A DNA stretch of 60,310 nucleotides from Paracoccaceae bacterium (GTDB taxonomy: Bacteria; Pseudomonadota; Alphaproteobacteria; Rhodobacterales; Rhodobacteraceae). The position numbers and the translations under genes were made by a program. Positions within the stretch are counted from its first letter, which is position 1; every line of letters begins with the position of its first letter. The stretch lies in contig JAHEJA010000027.1 in assembly GCA_024639125.1 (NCBI GenBank), positions 1 to 60,310 of the forward strand, read 5' to 3'. The notes beneath the pieces were generated by a model that ran no database searches, had not been told where the DNA came from, and saw nothing but the letters and a program-made list of their open reading frames with translations. Positions 9,591 to 18,151 of this stretch are shown piece by piece.

Positions 9591-11730
9591 AATCAACCCA
9601 TTTCGCAATTGCTTTTCTAAGGTCACTTAGCGCGAATGGTTTAGACAAATAATCGTCCATTCCAGCCGCAAAACATTGATCCGCCTCTCCGAGCAACGCA
9701 TTGGCGGTGATAGCAATAATAGGGGTGCGGCGGCCCCTAAGTGCGAATTCAGCTTCTCTTATTTTTTCGGTCATCGCAAAGCCATTCATCCCCGGCATAT
9801 GACAATCGCATAGGATAAGATCGTAGTTACCCTTTTCCCAATGCTTGTAGCCATCAACACCGTCTTTTGCGATATCTGCTGTTAGCCCAATTTTACGCAG
9901 CTGTTCGGTTATGACGATTTGGTTGATTTCATTATCTTCCACAACCAACAACTTTAATGTTTCACCATCCACGAGTGATATTTGACGGATATCTGATGGG
10001 TTTTGTTCACCGATTGTTTGCTCTTTAAAATCGACTTGCGCCAAGTGCGCCAGCGCACTCCAAAGCTCACTCACCAATAATGGTGTCCAATGGACAGTCT
10101 GCAACACGTCCGACGTATTTGACCCCAAAGCGCCTCTGTGTGAGGTAAAGGTTAACACTTTTTGCTGCGGGTATAGGGCATTCACACGCAAGGCGACTTC
10201 TCGCATTGCAACGCTGGTGCTTCCCGAAAGCGCGACCAGTGCAATTGTCGTGTCAGTCTCGCAATCACCTATGGCTGCGCAAAAGATGTCTTCGTCATCA
10301 AAAACCGTGTAGGACGCACCAGAATATTCAAGATACCCGCGCAAATAACGTTCAATTCCAGGCTCCGGAACGTAGGCCAAAACATGGAATTTGCTTAGAT
10401 CCGGTGCACGGATTTTTCCGCTCGACCCCTCTAACGGAAGCTTCACCGTAAACTCGGATCCAGCACCAAGTTCACTGGTCACATCCACAGTCCCGCCCAT
10501 TTTGGTGACAAGCTGGTTTACAATCGTTAACCCAAGCCCGGTGCCGCCAAATCGTGCGGACGCCCCCATTTTCGCTTGGACGAATGGTTTGAAAATATCG
10601 CTTAGCTCTGCTTCGCCAATACCAATTCCATTATCTTGAACACGAATAATCAAACTCTGCTCATCGGATTCGACATAAATGCGAACAAGCCCAAGTACCG
10701 TTGGATCGTCTTTAGAAGAAAATTTAATGGCATTCGACAGTAGATTTAGCACCACTTGGCGAAGCCGCCCGCCATCACAAATGATCCTTGCTGGAATTTT
10801 GGGATCTACCCTAAAATTCAGCTCGACCCGTTTGCTATCGGCAAAGGCCGTGATGCTTTCGACAATGCTTTCTATCGTCGGAAGCACCAAAACAGGTGCA
10901 GGATTCAATTCCAACTGTCCCGCTTCGATTTTTGAAGTATCAAGGATGTCGTCGATAATGCGCAAAAGGGATCCAGAGCTTTCACGCATCGTCCTAAGAA
11001 TGCGTTTCTGATCCTTGTTCATTTCTGGACCATCCAACACTTCAAGAAGCCCAAGCACCCCATTCATAGGCGTGCGAATTTCATGGCTCATATTGGCCAA
11101 AAACGTGGATTTCGCTTCGCTAGCTGCCTGCGCGTTTCGATTTGATTCAAACATCTGCAACCCGTAAGCATTCGCAATAAGCGCAAAATACCCAAGCTCA
11201 ATCAAGATGATGGTTAACGTGGTTAGAGCGACCGGAAGTTCTATGTAGGTTTCAGCAATATATTGAGGGATTAGAATTGTCCCAAAATAATCAGCCCCCA
11301 AATACCACACAACGCCCCAGTAAAACACGTTTGAAAATGAAAAAAAGAAAAGGTATTTCTTTTCACTCCACAGAGAAAACACAAGGAACGGGCCGCCCAC
11401 GATCGCGCAAAACATCATTGGCACGTTCGCGGTCTGATCAACCACGAAACATCCGATTAACACCGCAACTTGGCCAGTAAACATCCAAATACAGCGGCCC
11501 AAAAGATGGTGTGCGGAATTAAGAGTGAAAATTGCGACCACAGAACCAAAGACGGCCACCATAGAAATGCCGACCACTTCAAATTGACCAATGGATAGCC
11601 CAAGCAAGGACCACAAACCACCAACAACAATAATAAACCACGATGTAAATCGAACGGTTTCTGTACGTTGATGATGCGCGTTGGCATCGACTTGATCATA
11701 CGTATCGTCGTAATCTGGGGGTGCGAACAT
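9589..11730 (-). CDS. Hybrid sensor histidine kinase with N-terminal membrane domain and C-terminal receiver
   Basis: A 713-residue protein. The N-terminal 195 residues contain about six hydrophobic helices with no periplasmic sensor domain. They lead into a HisKA domain with the phosphorylation site MSHEIRTPMNG (His216) and an HATPase_c domain (NLLSNAIKFSS, QDNGIGIGEAE, FGGTGLGLTIV). Residues about 440-560 look like a receiver that has lost the usual phospho-acceptor context. The C-terminal receiver is intact (VVEDNEINQ, Asp642 in CDCHMPGMNGF, Lys697 in LSKPF). No Hpt domain or response regulator lies beside it, so the pathway is an orphan here. The signal is unknown. It is divergent from ispH. 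Confidence 0.93.
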   Translation of the reverse strand: MFAPPDYDDTYDQVDANAHHQRTETVRFTSWFIIVVGGLWSLLGLSIGQFEVVGISMVAVFGSVVAIFTLNSAHHLLGRCIWMFTGQVAVLIGCFVVDQTANVPMMFCAIVGGPFLVFSLWSEKKYLFFFSFSNVFYWGVVWYLGADYFGTILIPQYIAETYIELPVALTTLTIILIELGYFALIANAYGLQMFESNRNAQAASEAKSTFLANMSHEIRTPMNGVLGLLEVLDGPEMNKDQKRILRTMRESSGSLLRIIDDILDTSKIEAGQLELNPAPVLVLPTIESIVESITAFADSKRVELNFRVDPKIPARIICDGGRLRQVVLNLLSNAIKFSSKDDPTVLGLVRIYVESDEQSLIIRVQDNGIGIGEAELSDIFKPFVQAKMGASARFGGTGLGLTIVNQLVTKMGGTVDVTSELGAGSEFTVKLPLEGSSGKIRAPDLSKFHVLAYVPEPGIERYLRGYLEYSGASYTVFDDEDIFCAAIGDCETDTTIALVALSGSTSVAMREVALRVNALYPQQKVLTFTSHRGALGSNTSDVLQTVHWTPLLVSELWSALAHLAQVDFKEQTIGEQNPSDIRQISLVDGETLKLLVVEDNEINQIVITEQLRKIGLTADIAKDGVDGYKHWEKGNYDLILCDCHMPGMNGFAMTEKIREAEFALRGRRTPIIAITANALLGEADQCFAAGMDDYLSKPFALSDLRKAIAKWVD

Positions 11731-11806
11731 GCTCTACCCTAATACCTTCAATTCAGTCCCCACTCAACTCAAGCCGTTATAATGAAATTCAATTAAATTG
11801 CTACAG

Positions 11807-11820
11807 CAAACTTAAGTTTG
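11807..11820. promoter_or_regulatory. 14-bp perfect palindrome between the kinase and ispH
   Basis: CAAACTTAAGTTTG is its own reverse complement and sits in the 168-base divergent region between the histidine kinase and ispH starts, 79 bases before the ispH ATG. It could be an operator for a dimeric regulator of either gene. It is not followed by a T run, so it is not a terminator. The rest of the gap is A+T-rich, as expected for promoters. Confidence 0.35.
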
Positions 11821-11898
11821 TGCGGCACGCGCACCATTGAAATTTGCCGCTGCTTCAGACTAAACTGATGCAAATTAAATCAAAACGAAAGACAGCAG

Positions 11899-12849
11899 AT
11901 GACAAAACCCAGTTTGACGATCTATTTGGCTGCCCCGCGTGGGTTTTGTGCTGGCGTTGATCGCGCAATCAAAATTGTAGAAATGGCGCTCGAAAAATGG
12001 GGTGCGCCGGTCTATGTGCGCCATGAAATCGTACATAACAAATTTGTCGTAGACGGATTACGCGATAAAGGGGCTATTTTCGTAGAAGAGCTAGAGGATT
12101 GCCCGAACGACAGGCCCGTCATATTTTCCGCACATGGCGTTCCCAAAGCCGTTCCTGCCGAAGCCGACCGCCGCAATATGATTTATGTGGACGCAACATG
12201 CCCCCTTGTATCCAAAGTCCACATCGAAGCGGAACGCCATCATGCTGCTGGCTTGCAAATGGTGATGATTGGTCACGAAGGCCATCCAGAAACCATTGGC
12301 ACGATGGGTCAGCTACCTGATGGCGAGGTGCTGTTGGTTGAAACCGTCGAAGATGTTGCAAAACTTTCTGTCCGTGACCCGGATCATTTGGCGTTCGTGA
12401 CACAAACAACTTTGTCTGTTGATGATACGATTGAAATCGTCGCCGCCCTGAATGCACGCTTTCCCAAAATCGTTGGCCCCCACAAAGAGGACATTTGCTA
12501 CGCCACCACCAATCGGCAAATGTCAGTCAAAGAAATTGCGCCCAAGGCGGATGCATTGCTTGTTGTTGGTGCGCCAAATTCGTCAAATTCGAAACGCTTG
12601 GTTGAAGTGGCCGCAAAAGAAGGCTGCCAATATGCGCAGCTGGTTCAACGTGCCAGTGAAATTGATTGGCGCGCACTTGAAGGCATCAAAACCCTCGGCG
12701 TCACAGCAGGTGCCTCTGCTCCTGAGGTTTTGGTGAACGAAGTGATCGATGCCTTTGGTGAACGTTATGACATCACTGTTGAACATGTCGAAACAGCAAA
12801 AGAAACCGTAAACTTCAAAGTTCCTCGCGTTCTTAGGGAAACAGCATGA
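11899..12849 (+). CDS. ispH: 4-hydroxy-3-methylbut-2-enyl diphosphate reductase
   Basis: IspH makes IPP and DMAPP in the last step of the non-mevalonate isoprenoid pathway and uses a [4Fe-4S] cluster. The 316-residue protein has the three cluster cysteines: Cys17 in [12 protein letters not shown], Cys101 in [12 protein letters not shown] and Cys200 in [11 protein letters not shown]. The substrate-binding segments [19 protein letters not shown] and [10 protein letters not shown] are present. It opens a plus-strand chain of five overlapping genes; the next start lies inside its stop (ATGA). Confidence 0.98.
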   Translation: MTKPSLTIYLAAPRGFCAGVDRAIKIVEMALEKWGAPVYVRHEIVHNKFVVDGLRDKGAIFVEELEDCPNDRPVIFSAHGVPKAVPAEADRRNMIYVDATCPLVSKVHIEAERHHAAGLQMVMIGHEGHPETIGTMGQLPDGEVLLVETVEDVAKLSVRDPDHLAFVTQTTLSVDDTIEIVAALNARFPKIVGPHKEDICYATTNRQMSVKEIAPKADALLVVGAPNSSNSKRLVEVAAKEGCQYAQLVQRASEIDWRALEGIKTLGVTAGASAPEVLVNEVIDAFGERYDITVEHVETAKETVNFKVPRVLRETA

Positions 12850-13295
12850 CACCTATTCCACGCTCCGCACTTGTCCTGGGTCTTGCGGGAACCATCCCGT
12901 TTATTTGGGGTGTCATCACGCTGCTAGACGGGAATTTGCATCTTTGGGGAAGCAACATGATGGGCCAACGTTTTGTTGGACCTTATGTTCAACTATTTTA
13001 CGGCTCTGTGATTTTGTCATTTATGTCGGGTGTGCTTTGGGGGTTTGCAACCAAAGCAACGGGCAAGCTCGCCACCATTGGATATGTCCTATCCGTTCTT
13101 CCAGCACTTTGGGCGTTTTTCATGACGGGCAGTGGTCCGATCACGGCAAGCATGAACCTGATTACTGGATTTATTGCTGTGCTGATGTTGGATTGGTTTT
13201 TCTGGAAAGCTGGCCTTGCCCCCGAATGGTGGATGAGATTGCGCATCATGATTAGCGTTATCGTCATTGCTTGTTTATTGGTGGCTGTTCTGTGA
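12846..13295 (+). CDS. DUF3429-like four-helix membrane protein
   Basis: A 149-residue protein made of hydrophobic segments at about residues 6-26, 48-66, 75-95 and 103-120, with a last one at 132-149. The motifs [17 protein letters not shown] and [12 protein letters not shown] resemble DUF3429 (proteobacterial inner-membrane proteins of unknown role). Its ATG overlaps the ispH stop by four bases and its own stop overlaps the GTG of the methyltransferase gene by four, so it is translationally coupled on both sides. No catalytic motif is visible. The family assignment is from memory of the pattern and is moderate. Confidence 0.75.
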   Translation: MTPIPRSALVLGLAGTIPFIWGVITLLDGNLHLWGSNMMGQRFVGPYVQLFYGSVILSFMSGVLWGFATKATGKLATIGYVLSVLPALWAFFMTGSGPITASMNLITGFIAVLMLDWFFWKAGLAPEWWMRLRIMISVIVIACLLVAVL

Positions 13296-13888
13296 GCGAC
13301 CCTGATCAGAGAACACTTGCAATTTATGACGCACGCGCCGGAGAATATGCCAAGCTGACAGAAAACGATGGTGCGCCCAAACTACAACAACAATTTGCCC
13401 GCCATATCCCCCAAGGTGGCAAGATTTTAGATTACGGCTGTGGCCCAGGGTTTGCCGCATCATATTTTGCCGAATTGGGCTATGACGTAGATGCATTTGA
13501 CGGCTCACTAGAAATGGTAATGCTGGCGAAAACACGCCCGCATATTTCTGTGCGACATTTAACGTTTCAAGATTTTTCTGCCCCGAATACATATGATGGA
13601 ATTTGGGCAAGCTTTTCGCTTTTGCATGCGCCACGCTCGGAATTTCCAACCCTGCTTCGCACGATACACCACGCCCTTCGCCCCTCTGGTCAGCTGTTTT
13701 TAGGAATGAAACTAGGTAGCGGCGAACATCGCGACGATTTGGGGCGTCTTTATAGCTATTATTCCGAACAAGAGCTCAGAGAGAGACTTAAAGAAACGGG
13801 TTTCCATTGGAGAGATCACCAATTAGGAAGCGGCAAAGGGCTTGATGGAAGCCACTCAGAATGGATACTAATTTTTGCACATGCCTAA
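13292..13888 (+). CDS. Class I SAM-dependent methyltransferase
   Basis: A protein of about 198 residues with motif [16 protein letters not shown], the post-I acidic loop [15 protein letters not shown], and [20 protein letters not shown], a typical post-II region of small-molecule methyltransferases (Methyltransf_11/25 type). I start it at GTG 13292, which forms a GTGA overlap with the previous stop; the frame extends seven codons further to a TTG with no better ribosome site. The substrate is unknown. Its place in the ispH-rnhA chain does not suggest one. Confidence 0.85.
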   Translation: MSDPDQRTLAIYDARAGEYAKLTENDGAPKLQQQFARHIPQGGKILDYGCGPGFAASYFAELGYDVDAFDGSLEMVMLAKTRPHISVRHLTFQDFSAPNTYDGIWASFSLLHAPRSEFPTLLRTIHHALRPSGQLFLGMKLGSGEHRDDLGRLYSYYSEQELRERLKETGFHWRDHQLGSGKGLDGSHSEWILIFAHA

Positions 13889-14333
13889 TCTTTTTGCATA
13901 TACCGATGGCGCTTGCTCTGGAAACCCCGGTCCCGGGGGCTGGGGCGTTTTGCTCCAAGCCAAAGACGGTGACACAGTCGTCAAAGAGCGGGAACTAAAC
14001 GGCGGAGATGCGCAAACCACGAATAACCAAATGGAACTTATGGCGGCCATTGCTGCCCTTGAAACGCTGGAACGTTCCAGCATGATCACAGTCATCACTG
14101 ATAGTGCTTATGTCAAAAATGGGGTAACAAGTTGGATATTTGGTTGGAAACGCAATGGCTGGAAAACATCGAACAAGAAACCCGTCAAAAACGTTGAACT
14201 CTGGCAAAGGCTGGATGCAGCCCAAGTGCGCCATTCTGTGACCTGGGAATGGGTCAAAGGCCACGCCGGACATCCAGAAAATGAACGCGCCGATGAATTG
14301 GCGCGTGCGGGCATGGCTCCGTTCAAGCCATGA
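13881..14333 (+). CDS. rnhA: Ribonuclease HI
   Basis: RNase HI cuts the RNA strand of RNA/DNA hybrids. With the ATG at 13881 (overlapping the methyltransferase stop by eight bases) the protein is 150 residues. It has the catalytic carboxylates in [16 protein letters not shown] (Asp9), the [14 protein letters not shown] box (Glu), [10 protein letters not shown] (Asp) and ERADELAR (Asp), plus the basic handle around [18 protein letters not shown]. Length is normal. Confidence 0.97.
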   Translation: MPNLFAYTDGACSGNPGPGGWGVLLQAKDGDTVVKERELNGGDAQTTNNQMELMAAIAALETLERSSMITVITDSAYVKNGVTSWIFGWKRNGWKTSNKKPVKNVELWQRLDAAQVRHSVTWEWVKGHAGHPENERADELARAGMAPFKP

Positions 14334-14953
14334 TTTTAACTCTGCTCGATTACGCCTCTGTTTTGATTTTCGCCCTCACCGGCGCTCTGGTCGCCAGTCG
14401 CGCCCAGCTCGACATTGTCGGATTTGCATTTGTGTCAACTCTGACAGCCGTCGGAGGCGGTACAGTTCGGGACCTACTATTAAATCGTGATCCGATTTTC
14501 TGGATCGAAAAACCATCTTTTATTGCGATGTGTGTCTGCGCGGCGATCGTTGTGTTTTTCTCGGCTCATTTGGTAGAAAGCCGCTATCGCCTATTAATTT
14601 GGCTTGATAGTTTTGCCTTGGCTATTGCTGTTGCCGCGGGTGTCGGGATTGCGCTTGAATTGCAGAAACCTGACATCATTGTTGTGATTATGGGAATTTT
14701 AACCGCAACACTTGGCGGTCTGATGCGTGATGTTGTCTGCAACGAAGTGCCGCTTGTCCTTAAACAAGGCGAACTTTATGTAACGGCTGCGTTCACTGGC
14801 GCTTCGGCAGGCAGTTTTGCCGTTTCATATCTTGGGCTTGCCCCTGAGTTTGCATTGTTGATTTGCGCGATAGTGACATGGGGTCTGCGTGCAGGGTCTT
14901 TGGCCTTTGGCTGGCGGTTACCCGTTTACAAAGCCCGTCCCCCTAAAGCTTAA
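14330..14953 (+). CDS. TRIC-type (UPF0126) membrane protein, putative cation channel
   Basis: A 207-residue protein with the internal two-fold repeat of the TRIC/UPF0126 family: [20 protein letters not shown] in the first half and [18 protein letters not shown] in the second, each preceded and followed by hydrophobic helices (seven predicted in all). Prokaryotic relatives form trimeric monovalent-cation channels; that activity is inferred. It overlaps rnhA by four bases. It ends on a shared TTAA with the convergent secreted-protein gene. Confidence 0.88.
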   Translation: MILTLLDYASVLIFALTGALVASRAQLDIVGFAFVSTLTAVGGGTVRDLLLNRDPIFWIEKPSFIAMCVCAAIVVFFSAHLVESRYRLLIWLDSFALAIAVAAGVGIALELQKPDIIVVIMGILTATLGGLMRDVVCNEVPLVLKQGELYVTAAFTGASAGSFAVSYLGLAPEFALLICAIVTWGLRAGSLAFGWRLPVYKARPPKA

Positions 14954-15306
14954 CGGAATTTAAAATCCGCATGATCGCCCTTGCCTTGATCAGAGGTAAA
15001 CCGAATTGTCTGGCCTTCTGATGTGATCTCTTGGCAATTATACCCAAGATCGCGCTTGCCCCACGTCAAATTCCGGCAGAAATAACCATCTTTCCAAACC
15101 CAATCACCACTGACAGGCAGCGATGCGCCGGATCCTGTGATATTTCCATCCGCTGTGACAAAGAGTTTGATCAATGGGCGCGCTAGGGTTTTACCATCGA
15201 CGCGCGAAAGAAAGTCTTCTTTGCTGGTGATGCGCGTCATCTCTGCCACAGCAGAAGTGGCACCGAATAATGCCAACCCTATACAAAAACCAAATACACG
15301 ACGCAT
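14950..15306 (-). CDS. Small secreted protein next to dapB
   Basis: A 118-residue protein with a clear signal peptide (MRRVFGFCIGLALFGATSAVA, cleaved about residue 21) and a mature domain containing GSGASLPVSGDWVWKDGYFCRNLTWG and GYNCQEITSEG, with two Cys that could form a disulfide. I start at ATG 15306 because GAGG lies seven bases upstream. Similar Rhodobacterales proteins beside dapB are often labelled dihydrodipicolinate reductase, but this one has no Rossmann motif or catalytic histidines, so that name would be a carry-over from the neighbour. Function is unknown. Confidence 0.75.
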   Translation of the reverse strand: MRRVFGFCIGLALFGATSAVAEMTRITSKEDFLSRVDGKTLARPLIKLFVTADGNITGSGASLPVSGDWVWKDGYFCRNLTWGKRDLGYNCQEITSEGQTIRFTSDQGKGDHADFKFR

Positions 15307-15359
15307 AACTGCCCTCAATCACTTAAAGCTGTAAGAGGCTAGCCAATTTCATAGGAAAT

Positions 15360-16169
15360 TTATAGCCCCAATACATCCAACATATCATATTCGCCCGGCG
15401 CTTTGCCTTGTCCCCAAAGCGCGGCCTTAAGCGCACCCCGTGCAAAAACAGCACGATCAGTGGCTATGTGACGTAATATAATGCGCTCTCCTTCGGCGGC
15501 AAACATTACGTCGTGTTCGCCAACAATATCACCACCACGAATCGCCACAAAGCCGATATCGCCGGATTTGCGGGCGCCGGTTATACCATCACGCCCACGA
15601 TCCTGAACGTCACTTAGGGAAACATTTCGACCCTCTGCAGCCGCTTCACCCAACATAAGCGCGGTACCAGAGGGCGCATCAACTTTTTTGTTGTGATGAT
15701 ATTCCACGATCTCGATATCGAAATCTTCATCCAAGGCTGCTGCAACTTTTTTCGTCAGCTGGGTCAACAAATTCACACCAAGCGACATATTCCCCGCGCG
15801 AACGATTGTTGCATGACGTCCGGCAGCAGCTAATTTCGCAAGATGGGTGTCATCCATTCCCGTCGTCCCAATCACATGCACCGCCCGCGCCTGTGCCGCT
15901 AGGGCCGCGAATTCAACTGTTGCCTCAGGTGCCGTAAAATCGATCACGGCTTGGGCCTTGGCAAAAGCATCAAGTGGTTCATCGGTGACGATAACACCTA
16001 TTTCAGCGCCCCCCATTGCGATACCCAAATCCTGACCAACCCAATCATGACCAGACCGCTCCACAGCGCCCACCAATTTGGCTTTGTCACTGCTTTGAAT
16101 CGTCTTCACCAACATTTGGCCCATACGGCCTGATACGCCCGTTACGACAATCCCTGGTACATCGGTCAT
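15360..16169 (-). CDS. dapB: 4-hydroxy-tetrahydrodipicolinate reductase
   Basis: DapB carries out the NAD(P)H-dependent reduction in lysine and diaminopimelate synthesis. From ATG 16169 (AAGGAGAG four bases upstream) the protein is 269 residues, the family length. It has the nucleotide-binding loop [14 protein letters not shown], the hinge [11 protein letters not shown] and the active-site block [16 protein letters not shown] with its His pair and Lys. The frame extends 29 codons further upstream, but that part would run across the rbfA start and has no ribosome site. Confidence 0.97.
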   Translation of the reverse strand: MTDVPGIVVTGVSGRMGQMLVKTIQSSDKAKLVGAVERSGHDWVGQDLGIAMGGAEIGVIVTDEPLDAFAKAQAVIDFTAPEATVEFAALAAQARAVHVIGTTGMDDTHLAKLAAAGRHATIVRAGNMSLGVNLLTQLTKKVAAALDEDFDIEIVEYHHNKKVDAPSGTALMLGEAAAEGRNVSLSDVQDRGRDGITGARKSGDIGFVAIRGGDIVGEHDVMFAAEGERIILRHIATDRAVFARGALKAALWGQGKAPGEYDMLDVLGL

Positions 16170-16245
16170 AATACTCTCCTTAATTGGGTCTTTGTGACTT
16201 CTTACATGACCTTGGTATCTTGGCAAAGGGCAAAGAAGCGCGTAG

Positions 16246-16659
16246 ATGGGACACATGGGAAAGAATAAATTTCATGATGGCGATGGCCCCTCTCAGAGAC
16301 AGCTCCGCGTTGGCGAGCTGATCCGTCGTACTTTGTCCGAAGTTTTGCAGCGTGGGGATATTCACGATCCTGACCTAAACAGAATTTCGATTACTGTGGG
16401 CGAGGTCACAACATCACCTGATCTAAAAATCGCAACGGCCTATGTTTGCCCGTTAGGTGGACAGGGTGGGAAAGATTTGATTACGCTTTTGGCGCGTAAC
16501 AAATCCGAACTGCGCCGCGCGGTTTCGAAGAACCTGGCGTTGAAATTCACGCCCGATCTTCGGTTTCGTCTGGACGAAACATTTGATCGCATGGACGAAA
16601 CACGTCGTCTTTTTGCCCAAGATCAAGTGCGGCGCGATCTAAGCGAAGAAGAAGAGTAG
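16246..16659 (+). CDS. rbfA: 30S ribosome-binding factor A
   Basis: RbfA helps mature the 5' end of 16S rRNA and matters in the cold. The 137-residue protein has the KH-type core: [36 protein letters not shown] and [20 protein letters not shown], ending in an acidic tail. ATG 16246 is used; ATG 16255 is an alternative. It is separated from the usual infB/truB partners and is divergent from dapB, an arrangement seen in alphaproteobacteria. Confidence 0.94.
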   Translation: MGHMGKNKFHDGDGPSQRQLRVGELIRRTLSEVLQRGDIHDPDLNRISITVGEVTTSPDLKIATAYVCPLGGQGGKDLITLLARNKSELRRAVSKNLALKFTPDLRFRLDETFDRMDETRRLFAQDQVRRDLSEEEE

Positions 16660-16680
16660 CCCGGTTTCAACCGAGCTACT
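16655..16680. terminator. Hairpin between convergent rbfA and hsp20
   Basis: AGTAGC-c-CGGT-TTCA-ACCG-a-GCTACT forms a 10-bp stem with one internal mismatch at the end of rbfA, starting in its last codons. A weak T-rich tail follows on the minus strand (CTTCTTCTTC) and none on the plus strand. It is a possible two-way terminator, but without a clean T run this stays uncertain. Confidence 0.4.
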
Positions 16681-16692
16681 CGATCGTATTAG

Positions 16693-17151
16693 TTAGCTAA
16701 TTTTTGACCCTTCCAAAGCAGGTGTCTGCGTTGAAATGTCGATACGTCTCGGCTTTAGCGCTTCGGGTATTTCACGCCGCAGATCAATGTGCAGCATGCC
16801 ATCCGCATGGCTTGCCGAAGTCACCCGCACATGATCAGCCAAATGGAACCGACGTTCAAAGGCCCGTGTTGCGATACCACGATGTAAATATTCCCGCGCG
16901 TCTTCTGTTTCGGCTTTTTGGGCAGACACCACAAGCGCGTTTTCCTTGACTTCGACTGTCAAATCTTGGTCACTAAATCCAGCAGCTGCGATTGAAATGC
17001 GATATGCGTCGTCCGCCGTTTTTTCGATATTAAAGGGAGGATAGCTTGCGTTGTTAGTCGTATCCGCAGACAACACGCGATCCATCAAATCAGCGATCTG
17101 ATCAAAGCCAACAGTTGCACGGTATAGGGGTGTAAAATCAAAATGTCTCAT
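16693..17151 (-). CDS. Hsp20 family small heat-shock protein
   Basis: A 152-residue alpha-crystallin type holdase of the IbpA class. It opens with the family start (RHFDFTPLYRATVGFDQIADLMDR), then shows YPPFNIEKTADDAYRISIAAAGF, the beta-sheet core with RGIATRAFERRFHLADHV, and the GMLHIDL strand near residue 120. It binds unfolding proteins under heat. The upstream 83-base leader carries a ROSE-like hairpin hiding the ribosome site, and an RpoH-type promoter precedes it. It is convergent with rbfA. Confidence 0.95.
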   Translation of the reverse strand: MRHFDFTPLYRATVGFDQIADLMDRVLSADTTNNASYPPFNIEKTADDAYRISIAAAGFSDQDLTVEVKENALVVSAQKAETEDAREYLHRGIATRAFERRFHLADHVRVTSASHADGMLHIDLRREIPEALKPRRIDISTQTPALEGSKIS

Positions 17152-17234
17152 AGGGTTATCCTCGTTGAGCGATACCAGTTTTGCCTGTCCAATTGGACCA
17201 GACGGTTCAAAGCGGACCCAGATTTGGCCTCCGC
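17152..17234 (-). promoter_or_regulatory. ROSE-like RNA thermometer in the hsp20 leader
   Basis: The last hairpin of the leader pairs GGUAUCGCU (17168-17176, minus strand) with AGGAUAACC (17154-17162) across a five-base loop. Within it UCGCU faces the Shine-Dalgarno AGGA with one bulged G, the hallmark pairing of ROSE elements of alphaproteobacterial small heat-shock genes. A second hairpin around GTCC-AATT-GGAC lies upstream. Melting would free the ribosome site eight bases before the ATG. The pairing is read directly; the heat response is inferred. Confidence 0.8.
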
Positions 17235-17240
17235 TTATTC

Positions 17241-17271
17241 ATAGGTAGGAAGGGTATTTTTCGCTTTCAAG
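17241..17271 (-). promoter_or_regulatory. RpoH (sigma-32) type promoter of hsp20
   Basis: CTTGAA (17266-17271, minus strand) and CCTACCTAT (17241-17249) are 16 bases apart, close to the alphaproteobacterial heat-shock consensus CTTGAA-N17-CYTATnT. The predicted start near 17234 gives an 83-base leader, the size expected for a ROSE element. It lies just after the stop codon of the upstream protease gene. Confidence 0.65.
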
Positions 17272-17281
17272 TGGGCGCAGC

Positions 17282-18085
17282 TTAGGGCTTTGAAAATTTC
17301 GCGCCAATTTCCCGACGATGCGTAGGAGTGAACTCTTGGGTTACGGCACCGGTGAACGGATCCACGCGAAGCGAAAATTCATCAGCAAACCCCGCCAGCA
17401 AGGGTGTTAAAGCGGCCCCCAAGGATACTTTGTTTCCTTTGAATTTAGCCATTGCAGACACCACAGAAACTATACGGGGGTAGCCAAGTGAAAAATCGAA
17501 AACAGGCGACCCTGAGGCGCCGAAATCCACATCACAGGTCATGATCAACATATCTTGTTGGCGTTCGAAAATTTCACAAATCCGTTGATAGGAGGGGATT
17601 TCAGAACGACCGCGTGCATAGGAAACAACACTTACATTTTGACCAACGGGTGGAATGTTAGAAATCTGAAAGGGTTTGATTTTCGTGCTTTTGATGGGGG
17701 TCACAAGTTCAAGTAATGCCAAATCAGACATCACGCGATCGACGGTTACTTGGGGCTGATATTTATAATTAGGATGCGGCAAAGCAAGTCTTACTTTGCG
17801 ATAGGCTTCGGCACGACCATTCCGAAAACCAGCCTGAAACTCCATATCCGCAACATCAAGCCGTTGCGCGGTATCAGGATCAAAAAGACAATGCGCCGCT
17901 GTGATCAATAGCGTTGGCGTAATCAAGGAAGCGGTACAAAAACCTTCTCCTCCATTGATGGTCAATCGCCCAACAGCAGACCAATCGCGTCCCTCGTCAA
18001 GTGTGGTCAACGGCTCAACATTGGTGCTTTCTGCTGAAACCGGCCAAGAAAACAAAACCCACACAATAACAAACAACAGGCGCAA
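17282..18085 (-). CDS. Secreted trypsin-like serine protease
   Basis: An S1-family protease of 267 residues with a signal peptide (about residues 1-18, ending SWPVSA). The catalytic triad is visible: His65 in LLITAAHCLF, Asp121 in MSDLALLEL and Ser191 in GASGSPVF (an unusual form of GDSGGP). I prefer TTG 18085 over GTG 18097 because GGAGG lies five bases before the TTG and the signal peptide then begins MRLLF. Asp before the catalytic Ser is replaced by Ala, so zymogen-style activation is unlikely. Likely periplasmic or secreted; substrate unknown. Confidence 0.85.
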   Translation of the reverse strand: MRLLFVIVWVLFSWPVSAESTNVEPLTTLDEGRDWSAVGRLTINGGEGFCTASLITPTLLITAAHCLFDPDTAQRLDVADMEFQAGFRNGRAEAYRKVRLALPHPNYKYQPQVTVDRVMSDLALLELVTPIKSTKIKPFQISNIPPVGQNVSVVSYARGRSEIPSYQRICEIFERQQDMLIMTCDVDFGASGSPVFDFSLGYPRIVSVVSAMAKFKGNKVSLGAALTPLLAGFADEFSLRVDPFTGAVTQEFTPTHRREIGAKFSKP

Positions 18086-18151
18086 AAGTCCCTCCACCCT
18101 CGTAAAATACTAGACTTACCCACGGGATGTGGCAGGAATAAGGCGACCTGT

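Noticed and set aside
15348-15364. AATTTC-ATAGG-AAATT style inverted repeat at the dapB stop
   Set aside because: The stem is short and A+T-rich with no T run, so it is unlikely to terminate transcription.
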